Shown: in pieces, positions 48,801-60,294 of the stretch
Layout of the letters: the number at the start of each line of letters is the position of its first letter
How positions within the stretch are numbered: position 1 is the first letter of the stretch
Source: Hyparrhenia diplandra
Lineage: Eukaryota; Streptophyta; Magnoliopsida; Poales; Poaceae
NCBI GenBank assembly: GCA_015847255.1
Contig: JADLZK010005792.1
Coordinates: forward strand, 1-64,000
Length of the DNA: 64,000 nucleotides
Direction of reading: 5' to 3'
Program-made: the position numbers and the translations under genes
Notes under the pieces: model-generated
Seen by the model: only the letters and a program-made list of their open reading frames with translations
Told to the model about the DNA's origin: nothing
The model's database searches: none

Positions 48801-51800
48801 TCGTTCACTACACGAAATAATATATGCCTCAACATGATGCCATATATTTAAATATGATGCTTGCAAGTGCATGAAATGATAAACAGAAACATAACTTTAC
48901 TTCACGATAAAGTTGCAACCCAACAAAACCAACTTGTTGAACTACTTAAAAGATATCATCACCATTGCCTAAGGAGTTCTCAAGGACCATTTGATTGTGG
49001 TATGATCCAAGTTTCACAAAACAACCCAAAAGTCACACAAAAACCTAAATTATTTGATACTAAACAATTTATAAACCACATGAAATAATAGAGCTTAAGA
49101 TAGAAAATAATTTAAACATTTCAAAATGACTCCAAACTTTTTATACAAGTAGGACACATCATAAAACAGTACCAAATAAATTTTTATGATTTTTGAATAA
49201 ATATTTTATTTTCTAAAAATCATAGAAGATGCATTTTTAATTAAAGATTGTATTTTTAAATCATGCAAGAACTACTCAAAATCAAAGTTTCAAATTTTTC
49301 ATAAGTAGATATACTCATAGGAAGGTTCTACAAAAATTTTCAGAATTTTTGAATAAGTATATGAATTTATACAAAATTCACAATGTTCAAGACTATTCAT
49401 AGCTCGGGTAAATAAATAAAACGATTTAAAACAAAACTCTCCTTCGGGCCCAAAGTGGCCCGGCTCGGCCCCACCCAGGCAGGCCTACCACGGCCAGGAG
49501 CAGGGCTCCCGGGCCGTTGACCGCGATCGCCAGGTCTTGGCAAGCAATTTCTCGCCGGTGAGGGTCTCCCGGCGACGCGGTCTTCACCACTCGACTCCCT
49601 CTCTCTCTCGGCGAGCACGCCGGTGCCAAAACCCGCGCAAATGCGGTAGCACACTTGCAACACGGCCATGGCGGCGGCAATGGCGGCCACGACGACAAGG
49701 CTCGTCGAGCCTTCTCGGCGAAACTAAGGACACCGGGCGGTCCCGGCATCATCGACGAACCCGAACCCTCCATCCAAATTAGCCCTAACCAGTCCTACGC
49801 GCGAACGGCAACGCGCGCGGGCGGCCACATGACGGACCTCGTCGGCGCCGTTCGTTCGCCGACACGGTGAGGTAGAGTTCAAAATAAAAGGTGCTACGGC
49901 TAAAAATGGATCATGGGAAGCACGGTGCTCACGTTGGTTTGGCGGAAACGAGGCGGAGATGGTCCGACGGCGGTGGCGGCGGCGGTGGCGGCGGAAAGCG
50001 CAGTGGCAACGGCGGCGTTCCGGCGTCCGAGCTTCGGCTGTGAAAAAGGAAGGGTCGACCATGACCACGGCGTCAAGGCGATGTCAAAGCGCTAGATGGT
50101 TTGCGCCGAAGCTCAATCAAGCAGCAGCGATGGCGAGAAGCGAGGCGTGGCCCTTCCGGCGGACTTCGGGGCGAAGAAGACGGCGTGCGGGCTCTTCCGG
50201 CGGCGAGCGGGGCCGAACCGGCTTAAACGGGATGGGGAGGTGGCGAGGCTAGAGCGTGACCAACCCGAGTGGAGGGAGCTCGGCGACGGCGGCAATGGCA
50301 CGGAGGCGGAGGTGGTTGCTGTGGCGCGATGGAGGAGAAAGAAAAGTCGATGACGACGTCGACTTAGCGTTTTATAGAGCAAAGGAGGAATGGGCGGGTG
50401 GGCGCGACGTCGAAGGTGGGCAGGTGGCGGCAACGCGGCGGGCTAAGACGCGCGGCGTCCGCGGCGGCCGGCGGCGGCGATTGGCGGCATGGGCAGCCAT
50501 GCTTGCCATCTTTGAAAGCACCCAAAACCCTAACTTGCTGAATTTGATCAAATTCACCCAAAATTTGAACTGAACTTGAAAAACTCCAAAAGTAACTTGG
50601 CCTAATTTTTCAAGATCTACAATTTTCACAATTGGAAGATTTTCAAATTCGGCCTCTAAATATGACTTTTTGAAATTGGGTCAAAATGGGAGAATTTTGA
50701 ATTCAAAATTACTTTAAAATTTATTCAAAAACTTCAAAAACTTTGTACACCTCTTTTGTACATCAAAACAAGATCTACAACTTGGCTTTTGGAAATTTTT
50801 GCAAATTTTGCTTAGATTTTGAATTATGGAAAAGGGGGTAAAAGAGAGAATGGAATTAGGGTTTTGAAGCTCAATTCAAACTTGAATTTGATTCAAATTT
50901 CAGATTCCCAACCTATACTATCAAGCCATCATACAACAACACACTTAGGATCAAAAACATAATTCCAAATTAAATCACTCTAAAATTCTTAAGCACAAAC
51001 ATTTCTCTAAAATATAAACTTATTTTAATTTGATGCATTTCAAATTTTCTAATCATGCATGCTTTGCGATGATCATGATGACATGGCAAAATTTTAGTTG
51101 ATTAACACCAGGGTGTTACATTGCTAGAGCAAAACAAGCTAGGCAGGTAGAAGGGGTTATTCCAAATTTAATCCGGGATGGATTGTCTATCCTTCGGTAT
51201 GCGGATGATCTTTGTAATCTTTATGAGCCATGATGTTCATAAGGCGGTAAACATGAAACTTTTACTAAGCACCTTTGAGCAATTATCGGGCTTGAAGATT
51301 AACTTCCATAAGAGTGAAATTTTTTGCTTTGATAAAGCAAAAAGAGGAGGAAGAGTTTTATTCGCAATTGTTTGGATGTGTAGTTGGGAAATACCCCTTC
51401 CGCTACCTAGGGCTACCTATGCATAATAGAAAACTAAACAACAAAGATTGGAAGATTATTGAAGACAGAATTGAAAAAGGTTGAGTGGTTGGAAAGGAAA
51501 ATTGTTGTCGATTAGGCGGGACGCTTGGTCTTAATAAACTCGGCGCTTTCTAGTTTACCGATGTTTATGATGTCTTTTTTTGAATTACCGAAAGGTGTAT
51601 TAGAAAAAAATTGATTTGTTTTAGATCACGTTTTTCTTTGGAAAAATGATCAACATAAAAGAAAATATAGATTGGCCAAATGGGAGGTGCTATGTCAACC
51701 TAAAGACCAAGGAGGGTTAGGTATTCAAAAACGGATATACAAAACAAATGTCTTCTAAGCAAATGGCTTTTTAAACTTCGAATGAAGATGGCTTATGGCA

Positions 51801-52954
51801 GGAACTGTTAAGAAACAAATATATTAAAGATAAAACACTAGGAAGTTGTGTTAAAAAACCAACAAATTCTCATTTTTGGAAAAGTCTAATGAATATTAAA
51901 GATTGTTTCGTGGGCCTTGGCTCCTTCGGGGGTAAAGGATGGGTCCCAAATCAGGGGTTACGGTTTGATACTTTGGTTGGGAAATAAGCCACTCAAAGAC
52001 AAATTCCCTTCGTTGTTTAATATTGTTAGGAGAAAACATGATTCTCAGAGCCCATGTGCTTAGTTCGACCCATTGAATATTTCCTTTAGACGAAATTTAA
52101 TGGGGGCAAACTTAAATGCTTGGCATAGAATTGTTGCATATTTGAGGGTATTAATTTAAATGAACAAAGGGATGTCTTTATTTGGGGTTTAAACGCATCC
52201 CAGGAAACTTTGATTAAGTCCATGTATCTTTGCGTTAATTAACAATGGTGTTAGAGTGTCACAAGATATTTGGCGTATTAAAGTTCCTATAAAAATTAGA
52301 ATTTTTTCTTTGGTACTTAAAAAGAAGTGTGATTTTAACTAAAGATAACTTAGTTAAACGTATTTTTGGAATGGTGACAAGAATTGTTGTGTTTGTCATT
52401 CTCAGGAAACAATTCAACACCTCTTTTTTGATTGCTCTTACGCTAAATTCTTTGTGGCGCTATACATATATTTTTGGCTTAACACCACCCTTACATATGA
52501 GTGATCTTTTTCATAAGGTGGACAAAAATTGGAAACAAAAAGTATAATTCATTGTTATTAGCATTTCTTTGCTCTTTTTTGGATAATTTGGCTAACTAGA
52601 AACGAAGTGGTTTTTGATAAATGTAGACCAAAATCTTTCTTACTGAGGTACTCTGAGGGGAACATACTTGGTGCGACGGTGGGCGATCTCTGGCGGCGCC
52701 ATGATGACCAGCGGGATCAGCTGATCAATGTGGGGCAGCACCTAGAGACATCGGCTTTGCAGTTCTTTAGTTCCCATGGCTGGTTATCCTCAAGACATAT
52801 TGGTCTTGTTTAGCTTTGAACATTTTCTCACTTCGTTTCCTTGAGTTAGTTGCAGACTGTTGTTTGCCGTATGGCAAGACCTTGTAATAATTTGGTCTGA
52901 TTCTATCTGATGATAGATGAAGCCGGGTATATTAATATCCATTATCTAAAAAAA
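45881..52954 (+). mobile_element. 5'-truncated L1-type LINE, split by a nested element
   Basis: Flanked by perfect 12 bp duplications 'atgcaatgcctt' (45869-45880 and 52955-52966), with a short A run at the 3' end (about 52947-52955). The two halves, 45881-47234 and 51126-52954, together encode degenerate reverse transcriptase. Landmarks are a WLGKKCQW linker region (about 46090), SGPDGFPTEFYQ (about 46607), RQGDPMSPILFNIVVDM (about 47165), then after the interruption a LSILRYADDL catalytic motif (about 51180) and a C-terminal zinc-ribbon-like region. Endonuclease is missing through 5' truncation, and frameshifts are numerous. Confidence 0.9.
47235..51120. mobile_element. 3.9 kb LTR-like element nested in the LINE
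   Basis: Begins TGTATGAGAACCTCC and ends CCAGGGTGTTACA, with 5 bp duplications 'ttgct' at 47230-47234 and 51121-51125. It interrupts LINE reverse transcriptase between the DPMSP and YADD motifs. No gag or pol domain is seen. 49430-50510 is GC-rich with long open frames of repetitive composition but no recognised protein. Read from the right end (TGTAACACCCTGG) it resembles the start of the outer element, so it is probably a related large-LTR family in inverse orientation, present as a solo LTR. Confidence 0.75.
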
Positions 52955-54513
52955 ATGCAATGCCTTTTTGCCATCTTGTTTCTTGGCTATCTGGTGATCC
53001 AAACATCGTGACCTTTGTGCCACAATATCCTTCATACAGTGCCTTGCAACTACACAAATTTAGTAACCTTTGGTACGGTATTTTGTCCTAACCTTGCACT
53101 CGGTCATCTTATACATCACTATCCACCGATGTGCATGTCCTTGATGCCTCGGCGAATCACAACATTCCTCGTTAAATTGTTGCATGAATCACTGAGCCCT
53201 CCTACATGATTGTGTGTCTTTTAGCTGCACATGATCCTACCAAGCTTCAAGACTATAAGTTCAACTATGCCTTTTCATCTATACCTTGTTCACTTGAATC
53301 CATTTGTTCCCATCTTTTCCTTCAACTTTCATATCTTTCATGTTTTAGCTCGATTTTCGTGATCTTTCGCGTCTGCGTGCTCGTAGTGAAATGTAGATTT
53401 GTTTTATAAATGTTTTATATTGTTTCCATCTTGTTGGTGTAATGTTCTAATATAGTTCTATTGTTTGCTTCGTGTATGATTTATCGGATCCACGTGTGGT
53501 GTTTTGTGACGATGTCCGGTCGATGAGTTATATGTTGGTGACCTAGAAGGAGTTGGTGATCAAGTAGTTGGTGAGCACTTCACGGAAGATCAGGAATTAT
53601 TTAAAGATCAAGATCCTCAAGAGTTCTTATGAAGGCTTGAACAAGAAGAAGCAAGCTGAGTCTAATGCAAGTATAGTTTGGGATATGCTAGCTTTAAACC
53701 ATGATCATATGACTTGATTAATGTTTATGCACTAAATGTTAAATATGAATTGTTTGGCAACAATGGGACTTGTGTGTAACAGAGATCCGGGTATTACAGT
53801 ACAACTATGGGGGTTACATGGCTCTGGCTCTAGTCGGTCAAAGGAGCTTGTCTAACTATTTGTTGGGGTTACCGGTTAGGAGATATACAAGGGTTTGTAC
53901 CTGTGGGCTACTGACATGTTAGACAAACCTTTGAAAGGCTTTATATGATTTTCATTTGCTTTGGGGAGTCGAGACCCATGCATTTGGAAATCATGACTCA
54001 TAGTGAAAGTGTACACCTCTGCGTAGAGTTTGATAAACTGGTATACTAGCCTTGCCCAAGGTCACGGGCGGCCCCTGGAACCTTTTACATTAAAGGCGAT
54101 GACCTTTGCTTGTTAAGTTGTTCATGATTTATCATTTTATGCTATTCATTACTTATGTTATATTGATCATGGGTTATGGGTAAGATATTGTCTTGCTATT
54201 CTTGCCGAGTTCAACATGGACTCATCCTTGCAATTTCCCACTCGGACCGGGGAAAATTGCACGAGTGCTAGAGTTTTGAAGGAGTCGGGGCTTGTGATCA
54301 ACCGGTCGGTGAGGCCCTATGCAATGGAGGCTTCATCCTAGGATCGGATTGTCTTTCCGTTGTTTGCACTTTGAGGTTATCTTTCTATACTAAGTTCGTT
54401 ATATATTAAGCATTATGTTTTGATATTTCCTTTAATTGTGACTATATGTGAGATTTGACTTCCGGGCTCACATATGGTGTGTATCCGGTTTTGTCCTTAA
54501 AACCGGTATTACA

Positions 54514-55480
54514 AAAAGATTACCCGCATGAAAGTATTAGCTCTAGCCTTATTAAATACCATATCATTCCTATTCAACCATATCGCCCAAGAGATGACTT
54601 GATGAAATAATTCAATGTTTTCTTTGTGATAGAGATAATGCGCTAGATTTTGTATCTCTTTGGATTGTTGCTCCATCTAAATGGAAGATGATTTGGAGCC
54701 CAAACAAAGCAATCCATTGTAGCTCACAATGAATCATTGATTATGGTTGGAATCGACGGTGGAGATCGTTCCTTAAAAGAAAGAAGAGATCTAGAAATAT
54801 TGCCTCCTCTTTGTCTTATCTCGGCTGCGGTTGAGAGAGAGAAGAGCATAACAATGCACAACACAACATGTTAGAAGAGAGGAAGTAAAAATAGAATCAA
54901 ATTTGTCCATATTTGGTAGCTCTAATTGGTCATCTTCAAGTTTGTGATTGAAAGCTCAAATGAAATGTAATTGGCATCAAAATTGGCGAGCTCGTTATAC
55001 ACTTAAGAGTATTTCAATCAGTTCGGTCGGTTTATGGACTCGTTGAACAGAGAGCATTGGATTTGTTTGTAGTTCATTAGGTGATTGGTTTGGGTGGTGA
55101 AAATGTGTTTTTGATTGAGATGAAACTTGGTCAATGGTTAGGGGACTCGATCTACATGCCCACCAAAATTCGTCAATGAAATTATAGATATGAGGTATGA
55201 GTTGATTATCCGGGGTGGGGGGTGGGGGCAGAATATGTGACTTCTTTGGTTACTTGTTGTTAATCCTCTTGTTAGATGGTTGTGCTTGTAGTTGTTACCA
55301 AGTTTGCAATTTTATGAATGTGTTTCTCTTTGTTGTAATCTTCTAGATACTCTGGAGAATACTCTTTATTCCTATTATTTTGGTCAAACTTGAGGTGTTT
55401 TGATTCTCTAAGATTCTTAAAATGACTTATATTAGAACGTAGAGAGTTTTTTTTAAAAAAATAAAAGTACATACGATACG
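54514..55480. repeat. Remaining old LINE piece and copy 1 downstream flank
   Basis: 54519-54570 is LINE-derived on the minus strand. From about 54575 ('gacttgatgaaataatt') the sequence matches 61985-62620 downstream of copy 2, including 'tttggagcccaa', 'gtagctctaattggtcatc' and 'gaaacttggtcaatggttagg'. This is the array spacer, non-coding. Confidence 0.7.
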
Positions 55481-55484
55481 CTCA

Positions 55485-55880
55485 CTTTGCACGTCTAATA
55501 CATGATCCGACATGCAAGATAGCTTCACCTTTTGACATGAAAAATTTGTACCAAGCTTCACAACCCAATTACTCATCCTACTCTTATCAACTGAATGATT
55601 TGGAAGGTATGGATTACCCCTATGTTTTCATAAAGCACGCAGGTCTAATACTACAAAGCTTACACATTGAAACCTTACAGCCTTAGCCTAGTAGTACCAT
55701 GAACACTTTATTTTTTTTAAAAAAAAAAAAGAACTGAATGACCATACACACACACACTATAAATTCACTTCTACCGGGCTTTGTAGTAAGAACGAGTTCG
55801 AATGTACTACGTAGAAGTAGTGATCGAGGAAGCTAGCAACTCACAAGAAGCCAAGGAGGCAAGGACGCCATACATTACCT
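55485..55880 (+). repeat. Ancestral upstream block of protease copy 2
   Basis: Matches 41005-41300 upstream of copy 1 ('acgtctaatacatgatccgacatgc', 'cccaattactcatcctactcttatc', 'aaattcacttct'). The similarity fades near 55880, so this block is now about 4.3 kb away from the copy 2 start codon. Confidence 0.75.
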
Positions 55881-56197
55881 TTCGACTACTCCTCACGGTA
55901 AGCAACAAGGGTTATAAATTTTTCCAAATTAATTACAAGGGATATAAATGTCTAATTCAATTTTTTTATTTGAATATGATATATGATACCTAGCAAACAT
56001 TTATCAGTGCTTAGAAAAGAAAAAGAAGAAAGCAACAAGAACAGACCACAAAATCATAGAGGGGTGCTCTACATAAGTTTTTGATTTTTTTCAGTTTCAA
56101 GTAATCTTTGAAGTCGGTCAAGATTAGGGGCATCAACATGTTGCGGATGTCGATGAAAATGAAGAGCAGAATTTAGATCTTTGAAGCAAATGCCAAT

Positions 56198-57180
56198 GAT
56201 GATAGTGAAACCGCACATATTGATGAACAAGAAGATTCAATGTTGACTATTTTTTATCCTAGAACATGGGAATGTCTTGACAATAGCAAAAGATACATCT
56301 TATTTAAGAAAAGACCTATGCGAGAACTAAATCTAAAATTCCCTTGTGATTCTAGTGCGGTCGTTTTTCTTATGCTTACTACTCTAGGAAATTATCTAAT
56401 GGTGATATTGTTGATAGAAATTGGTTGGTTTATTCTAAACATGTGGACAAGGTTTATTATTTTTTTGCCGCAAGTTATTCAAATCAAATCGAAAACAAGT
56501 CTTTGTTAGCATCGGATAGCGAAAACACATGAGAACAATATGAAGCATTTGACAAGCATAAGTACATGGAATGAGCTTTAGCTTGGATTAAGCAAAAAAT
56601 AAAACAATTGATGATGAGGAAGGAAAAGGAGCATTGGAGACAAGTCCCGGTAAGAATAGTCTACATTTGTGAAGTTTCTTGCTAAACAAAATCTTTCATT
56701 TCGAGGAGCAAATGAGAAAATTTATCAATGTAACAATGGCCTACAAAATCCTTGGATGACAATGATCTATGAAATGTTGCGTTACTTTTGTAAAAAAAAA
56801 AAAATCTTATGATAATAAGTCTGATGTAGAATTGGATGATTTTTTCTCTAAACAAAAGTGATGCGAAGTTCTTTACCGTAAGAATTGATGTCAGTAGTTG
56901 AGATTCTTCACTTTGTTAAAGTTACAAATTGTTATCCAAATGTCTCCACCGCATATCGAATTTTATTAACCATTCCATTGACAAGTAGCATTAAGCGAAA
57001 GAAGTTTCTCCAAATTGGAACTTTGAAAAAATATTTGAGGTCAATTATGTTACAGAAAGATTGAATGGCTTAGCTATGTGTGCCATTGAGAAGGATGTTT
57101 TGGACGACATTGATCTCGATACCGTTCTTGAAGATTTTGCATAGAGAAATGCTCATAGACGGTTTTTTACAAGGCATTAA
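56198..57180 (+). pseudogene. hAT-superfamily transposase remnant (TTF zinc-finger type)
   Basis: The N-terminal part (about 56240-56520) matches the zinc-finger region of plant hAT transposases of the TTF/DUF4371 type (YPRTWECLDN, MRELNLKFPCDSS, then a WLVYSKHVDKVY-like stretch in a shifted frame). The C-terminal part (about 56940-57140) is the hAT dimerisation domain (TAYRILLTIPLT ... LRSIMLQ). The ~400-residue catalytic middle is mostly deleted between about 56770 and 56900, and frames are broken throughout. It cannot encode an active transposase. The element's terminal repeats were not found. Confidence 0.75.
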
Positions 57181-57199
57181 AGCACTACATCTTATTTGA

Positions 57200-58700
57200 G
57201 GTAATTATAATGGTTGTTGTTTTTAGTTTTTATTACAACATTGTTATGTTTCATGGCCTAAATGTGTATTGCAAAGAATCTATTATTCATACTATATATA
57301 TAAGAGTATATACTAGTTCAACGGACCCTTGTCTTTTTGCTTGCCCATGGGTCCTTGAAATTATAGAGCCGACAGCCACATACGGTTATGAACGAAGTAT
57401 GCGCCGCCGCCTAAAGTTTATTTGGGCCCGAGACATATATATCGGAGCCGTCACTTTACTTCGTACTAGTATCCAAACCGATCCCAAATAACAACGCTAT
57501 GTTTATTGAAAGAAAATCAATCTCTCTTGATAGAGCTAGTTGAGTCGCCGCCCGACGTCTCTAACGATCGATCCTTGGCGATAGCGGCAGTAGCCATGGA
57601 AGTACTGGTTGGAGTGATAGTCTTGTTATGCTACGGCGAGTCACCGATGAACTACAAGAGATCATTCAAGGGATGGGAACCCGGTTGTTGGATCTAAGGG
57701 TAGCCTCCATGCTCAAGGCCCTCCCTCCATGCAGCATATAGTTTAGCACAAGACAGAGGGACGCTCAAGAATAGGAGGCCCTCGGCCAGAGTTGAGGTGG
57801 TACCGGGCGAGGTCGAGGAGTCGGTGTTCACGATCCTGCGCGGCGCCAAAGCCTCCGATGGCGGCATGATGCACAAGGAGCCGGTGACGTTTAGCCCCTC
57901 TAACAAGTACCCCGAGGCACTCGACGACATCAACCTATGTCTTTCTACTAAGATCCCCGCACCCCTAGGCGTGACCCCTTTGACGCTTGTTGTCTCCTAG
58001 CCAACCAACCATCACCTATGGCATTATCCAATGACAGGCTTTATCTTGAGCTATCGCGACAACTATCTGATGCTCTACTTCGGCAACTACCTTTCCGGTA
58101 TGTCTTCGACATGGTGCTACTAGTGATCGACAAACTGTGCAAACTCCATTTCCATCATCCGTCGCTTCATAATAGGAGGCCCCCCTTTGCTTTACCCCCA
58201 AGTCCCATGATAGCATTGATCCGGGTTTGACATCCTACACGGAAGCGGACATTGCATGTACATCCTCGTCGAGCTCTACCTCCGTTGTAAAGGCGACCAC
58301 TTCTCAAACAAGACAACTCTATTGATGTAGTGGTCTACTAGCTCTGGCCCACTTGTAGACTAGTGGATCTAGAAGCAGGTGGTGCTCCCCCCCTCCTTAC
58401 TCAACAAGACACACACTGCCGCCTACTCCTTCCATGCAAACATGGTGTTTTGCAGTTGGAACAACGGTGGTGCGCTCTATGTCTATGTTGGGTTGACCTC
58501 GTGTAGGAATCTTGGAGTACGCAATGGCATCCCACAGGCTCACCGACGCTAGTGTAGATGATGACTTAGTGTTCCACTACATCCTGTTGCTAAAGGAACC
58601 CAAGACTGGTTGGGAGAAGGGAATATCCTTGCGCATCCTAAACTTGTTGGAAATTTGGTTTGAATGTGAGAAAAGGTGAATTTAAATTTAGTTGGGTTAC
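57200..58700 (+). other. Unassigned region with gene-fragment-like sequence
   Basis: 57500-58230 is more GC-rich than its surroundings and contains coherent-looking open stretches (e.g. ESVFTILRGAKASDGGMMHKEPV, about 57815) in more than one frame. I do not recognise the protein. It follows the hAT remnant directly, so it might be a captured host-gene fragment, but there is no proof. 57200-57500 holds nothing I recognise. Confidence 0.35.
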
Positions 58701-58724
58701 GAGCTACTAGCCTACTTTGAAGGT

Positions 58725-59771
58725 TAGGTTTCAATACATCTTAGCAAATACCAATGGACTTTGAATGTGATGGCGTGAAGATGGAATGGGGGGAGGTGTA
58801 TATATATATGGAGGGTGAGAGGATGAGAGATGACGGGGTGGGAAGACAAAAGGGTCATGCTTGATATTTTCTTGTCTTGCTTGATCTTTATTTGTAAGAT
58901 GGAGAGTGCTGCCATGAGGTGACGTGGGAGAGGGGAGAGGAAGGGATAGAGGGCTGGTTCGACTTTATCTTGGACCACAATGAGGTGGATGATTGGGCTT
59001 TGACCCATGGTGAGAGCTAAGACACGGTTTGGACCCGATTCGCTCCGAAGCGAAGATTGACTCATTGGGAAGGTTGCTTGTGGTCTTTTTGGTTGTTGAT
59101 TTGATCTAGAGGAGAAAAGGTAGAGGGAAAAGAGTTTACAAGAATGTTTCCCAAAGAGAGGAAAGAAGGGGAAGTCAAAATCGAGATTAACTTAGGTGCA
59201 CGACATGCGATTGATTTAACTTGAGCAAGGCGATTATTGAAGTATGTGAGAGAGAAGAGGTACCACGATTGACCATATAGCATAGATTTTGGGATTTGGA
59301 GAAGACTCAAACAAAAGGGATTATGAGCTCAATATAAGGAGGTAAAAGAAAGGATAAGAGGAGAGAGCAACCTAGGATATGACTATTAGGATTTGTGACA
59401 AGATGAGAGTTCAAAAGCCCATCAAAGCTTTTGGAACATGGATCAAGGTGCATGGTTTTCAAGGATTTGATCATGTGGTTGTGAATATATGGAAGCTTGA
59501 TCAAGGATCTTGAGAGATTTGATTTGGATTAAACCCTATACGCATTTGAAAACATTTAAATTCATTTTTCATACAAAAGCACTATGCAAAGACATGAAAT
59601 GCAACAAAACAATTTAACTAGTTATAAAATTTTTAGAAACTCACATTTTCCACTATCGAGAATGCCAACAACTTAACAAAGTTGGTATATGTTAGAAAAT
59701 AATGAAATCATTTATTGTTATTTAGTGTTTTGTAAGTCACATCCCAAAATAGAAAATTTTGAGGGTGTGAC
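58725..59771 (-). mobile_element. Inverted partial copy of the 44238 LTR-like element
   Basis: Read on the minus strand from 59771, it begins TGTCACACCCTCAAAATTTTC and follows the same order as 44238-45000, including a translated stretch LLQIPKSMLYGQSWYL that matches LLQIPISMLYDQSWYL near 44550. The other end of the element is missing. Confidence 0.7.
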
Positions 59772-60228
59772 ATCTATAGCATTTTTTTTGCCGTTGTTAT
59801 CGCTAGCCTCCGCTCTAGCCAATGCTTTGCTACCGAGTATGTCATGGTCGTTGCCCTGTGGATGCTTTGTCGTAGCAGGTATCTTCGTCTCTTCTTCCCT
59901 GATGGATGCTTGGCCGTCAATGGAATCCCTATTTGGTGGATACTTGGTCATCATTATCTTCACTAACGGATGCTTTGCCACCGTTGCTAGTTTGGATGGA
60001 TGCTTTGCCACCATGACATTATGTTGTACCATTGCGTAGTTGGATCCTTTTTGCAGGATCAGTTTGTAGGTTCTGGATCTGAGGGTTGTCGCTTTTTTCA
60101 TTTCTTCTTTTTTAGATTCTTATAAGTTGTATTCTATGTTACTCATAGCTATCTTCTGCTATATAGTATAGTTTATTTTGCAAGACACAGTCCAAATACT
60201 AACCATGGCTTGAGGCTTGTAGGTTCTG
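59772..60228. other. Unknown filler before copy 2, with repeated GGATGCTT motif
   Basis: Five imperfect copies of 'ggatgctttgcc' or close variants occur at 59860-60010 with irregular spacing of about 30-50 bp. I see no similarity to the corresponding promoter region of copy 1. Origin unknown. Confidence 0.4.
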
Positions 60229-60294
60229 CACCGATCGGTCGAACTTGAGGCTTGAGATGACCAATAATAATCCAAATCAGTGCAGGGGGTCGCC

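Larger units (their letters stand above)
44238..54513 (+). mobile_element. LTR-like element (probable solo LTR), host of nested insertions
   Basis: Starts TGTAACACCCCAAATTTTGC, ends ACCGGTATTACA, and is flanked by 5 bp duplications 'aaaga' (44233-44237 and 54514-54518). Removing the LINE at 45881-52966 leaves about 3.2 kb with no gag or pol. TG...CA ends, a 5 bp TSD and lack of coding capacity fit a solo LTR of a large-LTR, probably Ty3/gypsy, family. Its first ~1 kb recurs inverted at about 58725-59771. Confidence 0.8.

Noticed and set aside
49397..50433. GC-rich frames inside the nested 3.9 kb element that look like host exons
   Set aside because: No domain, repetitive composition, both strands open; more likely part of the LTR than a captured gene.
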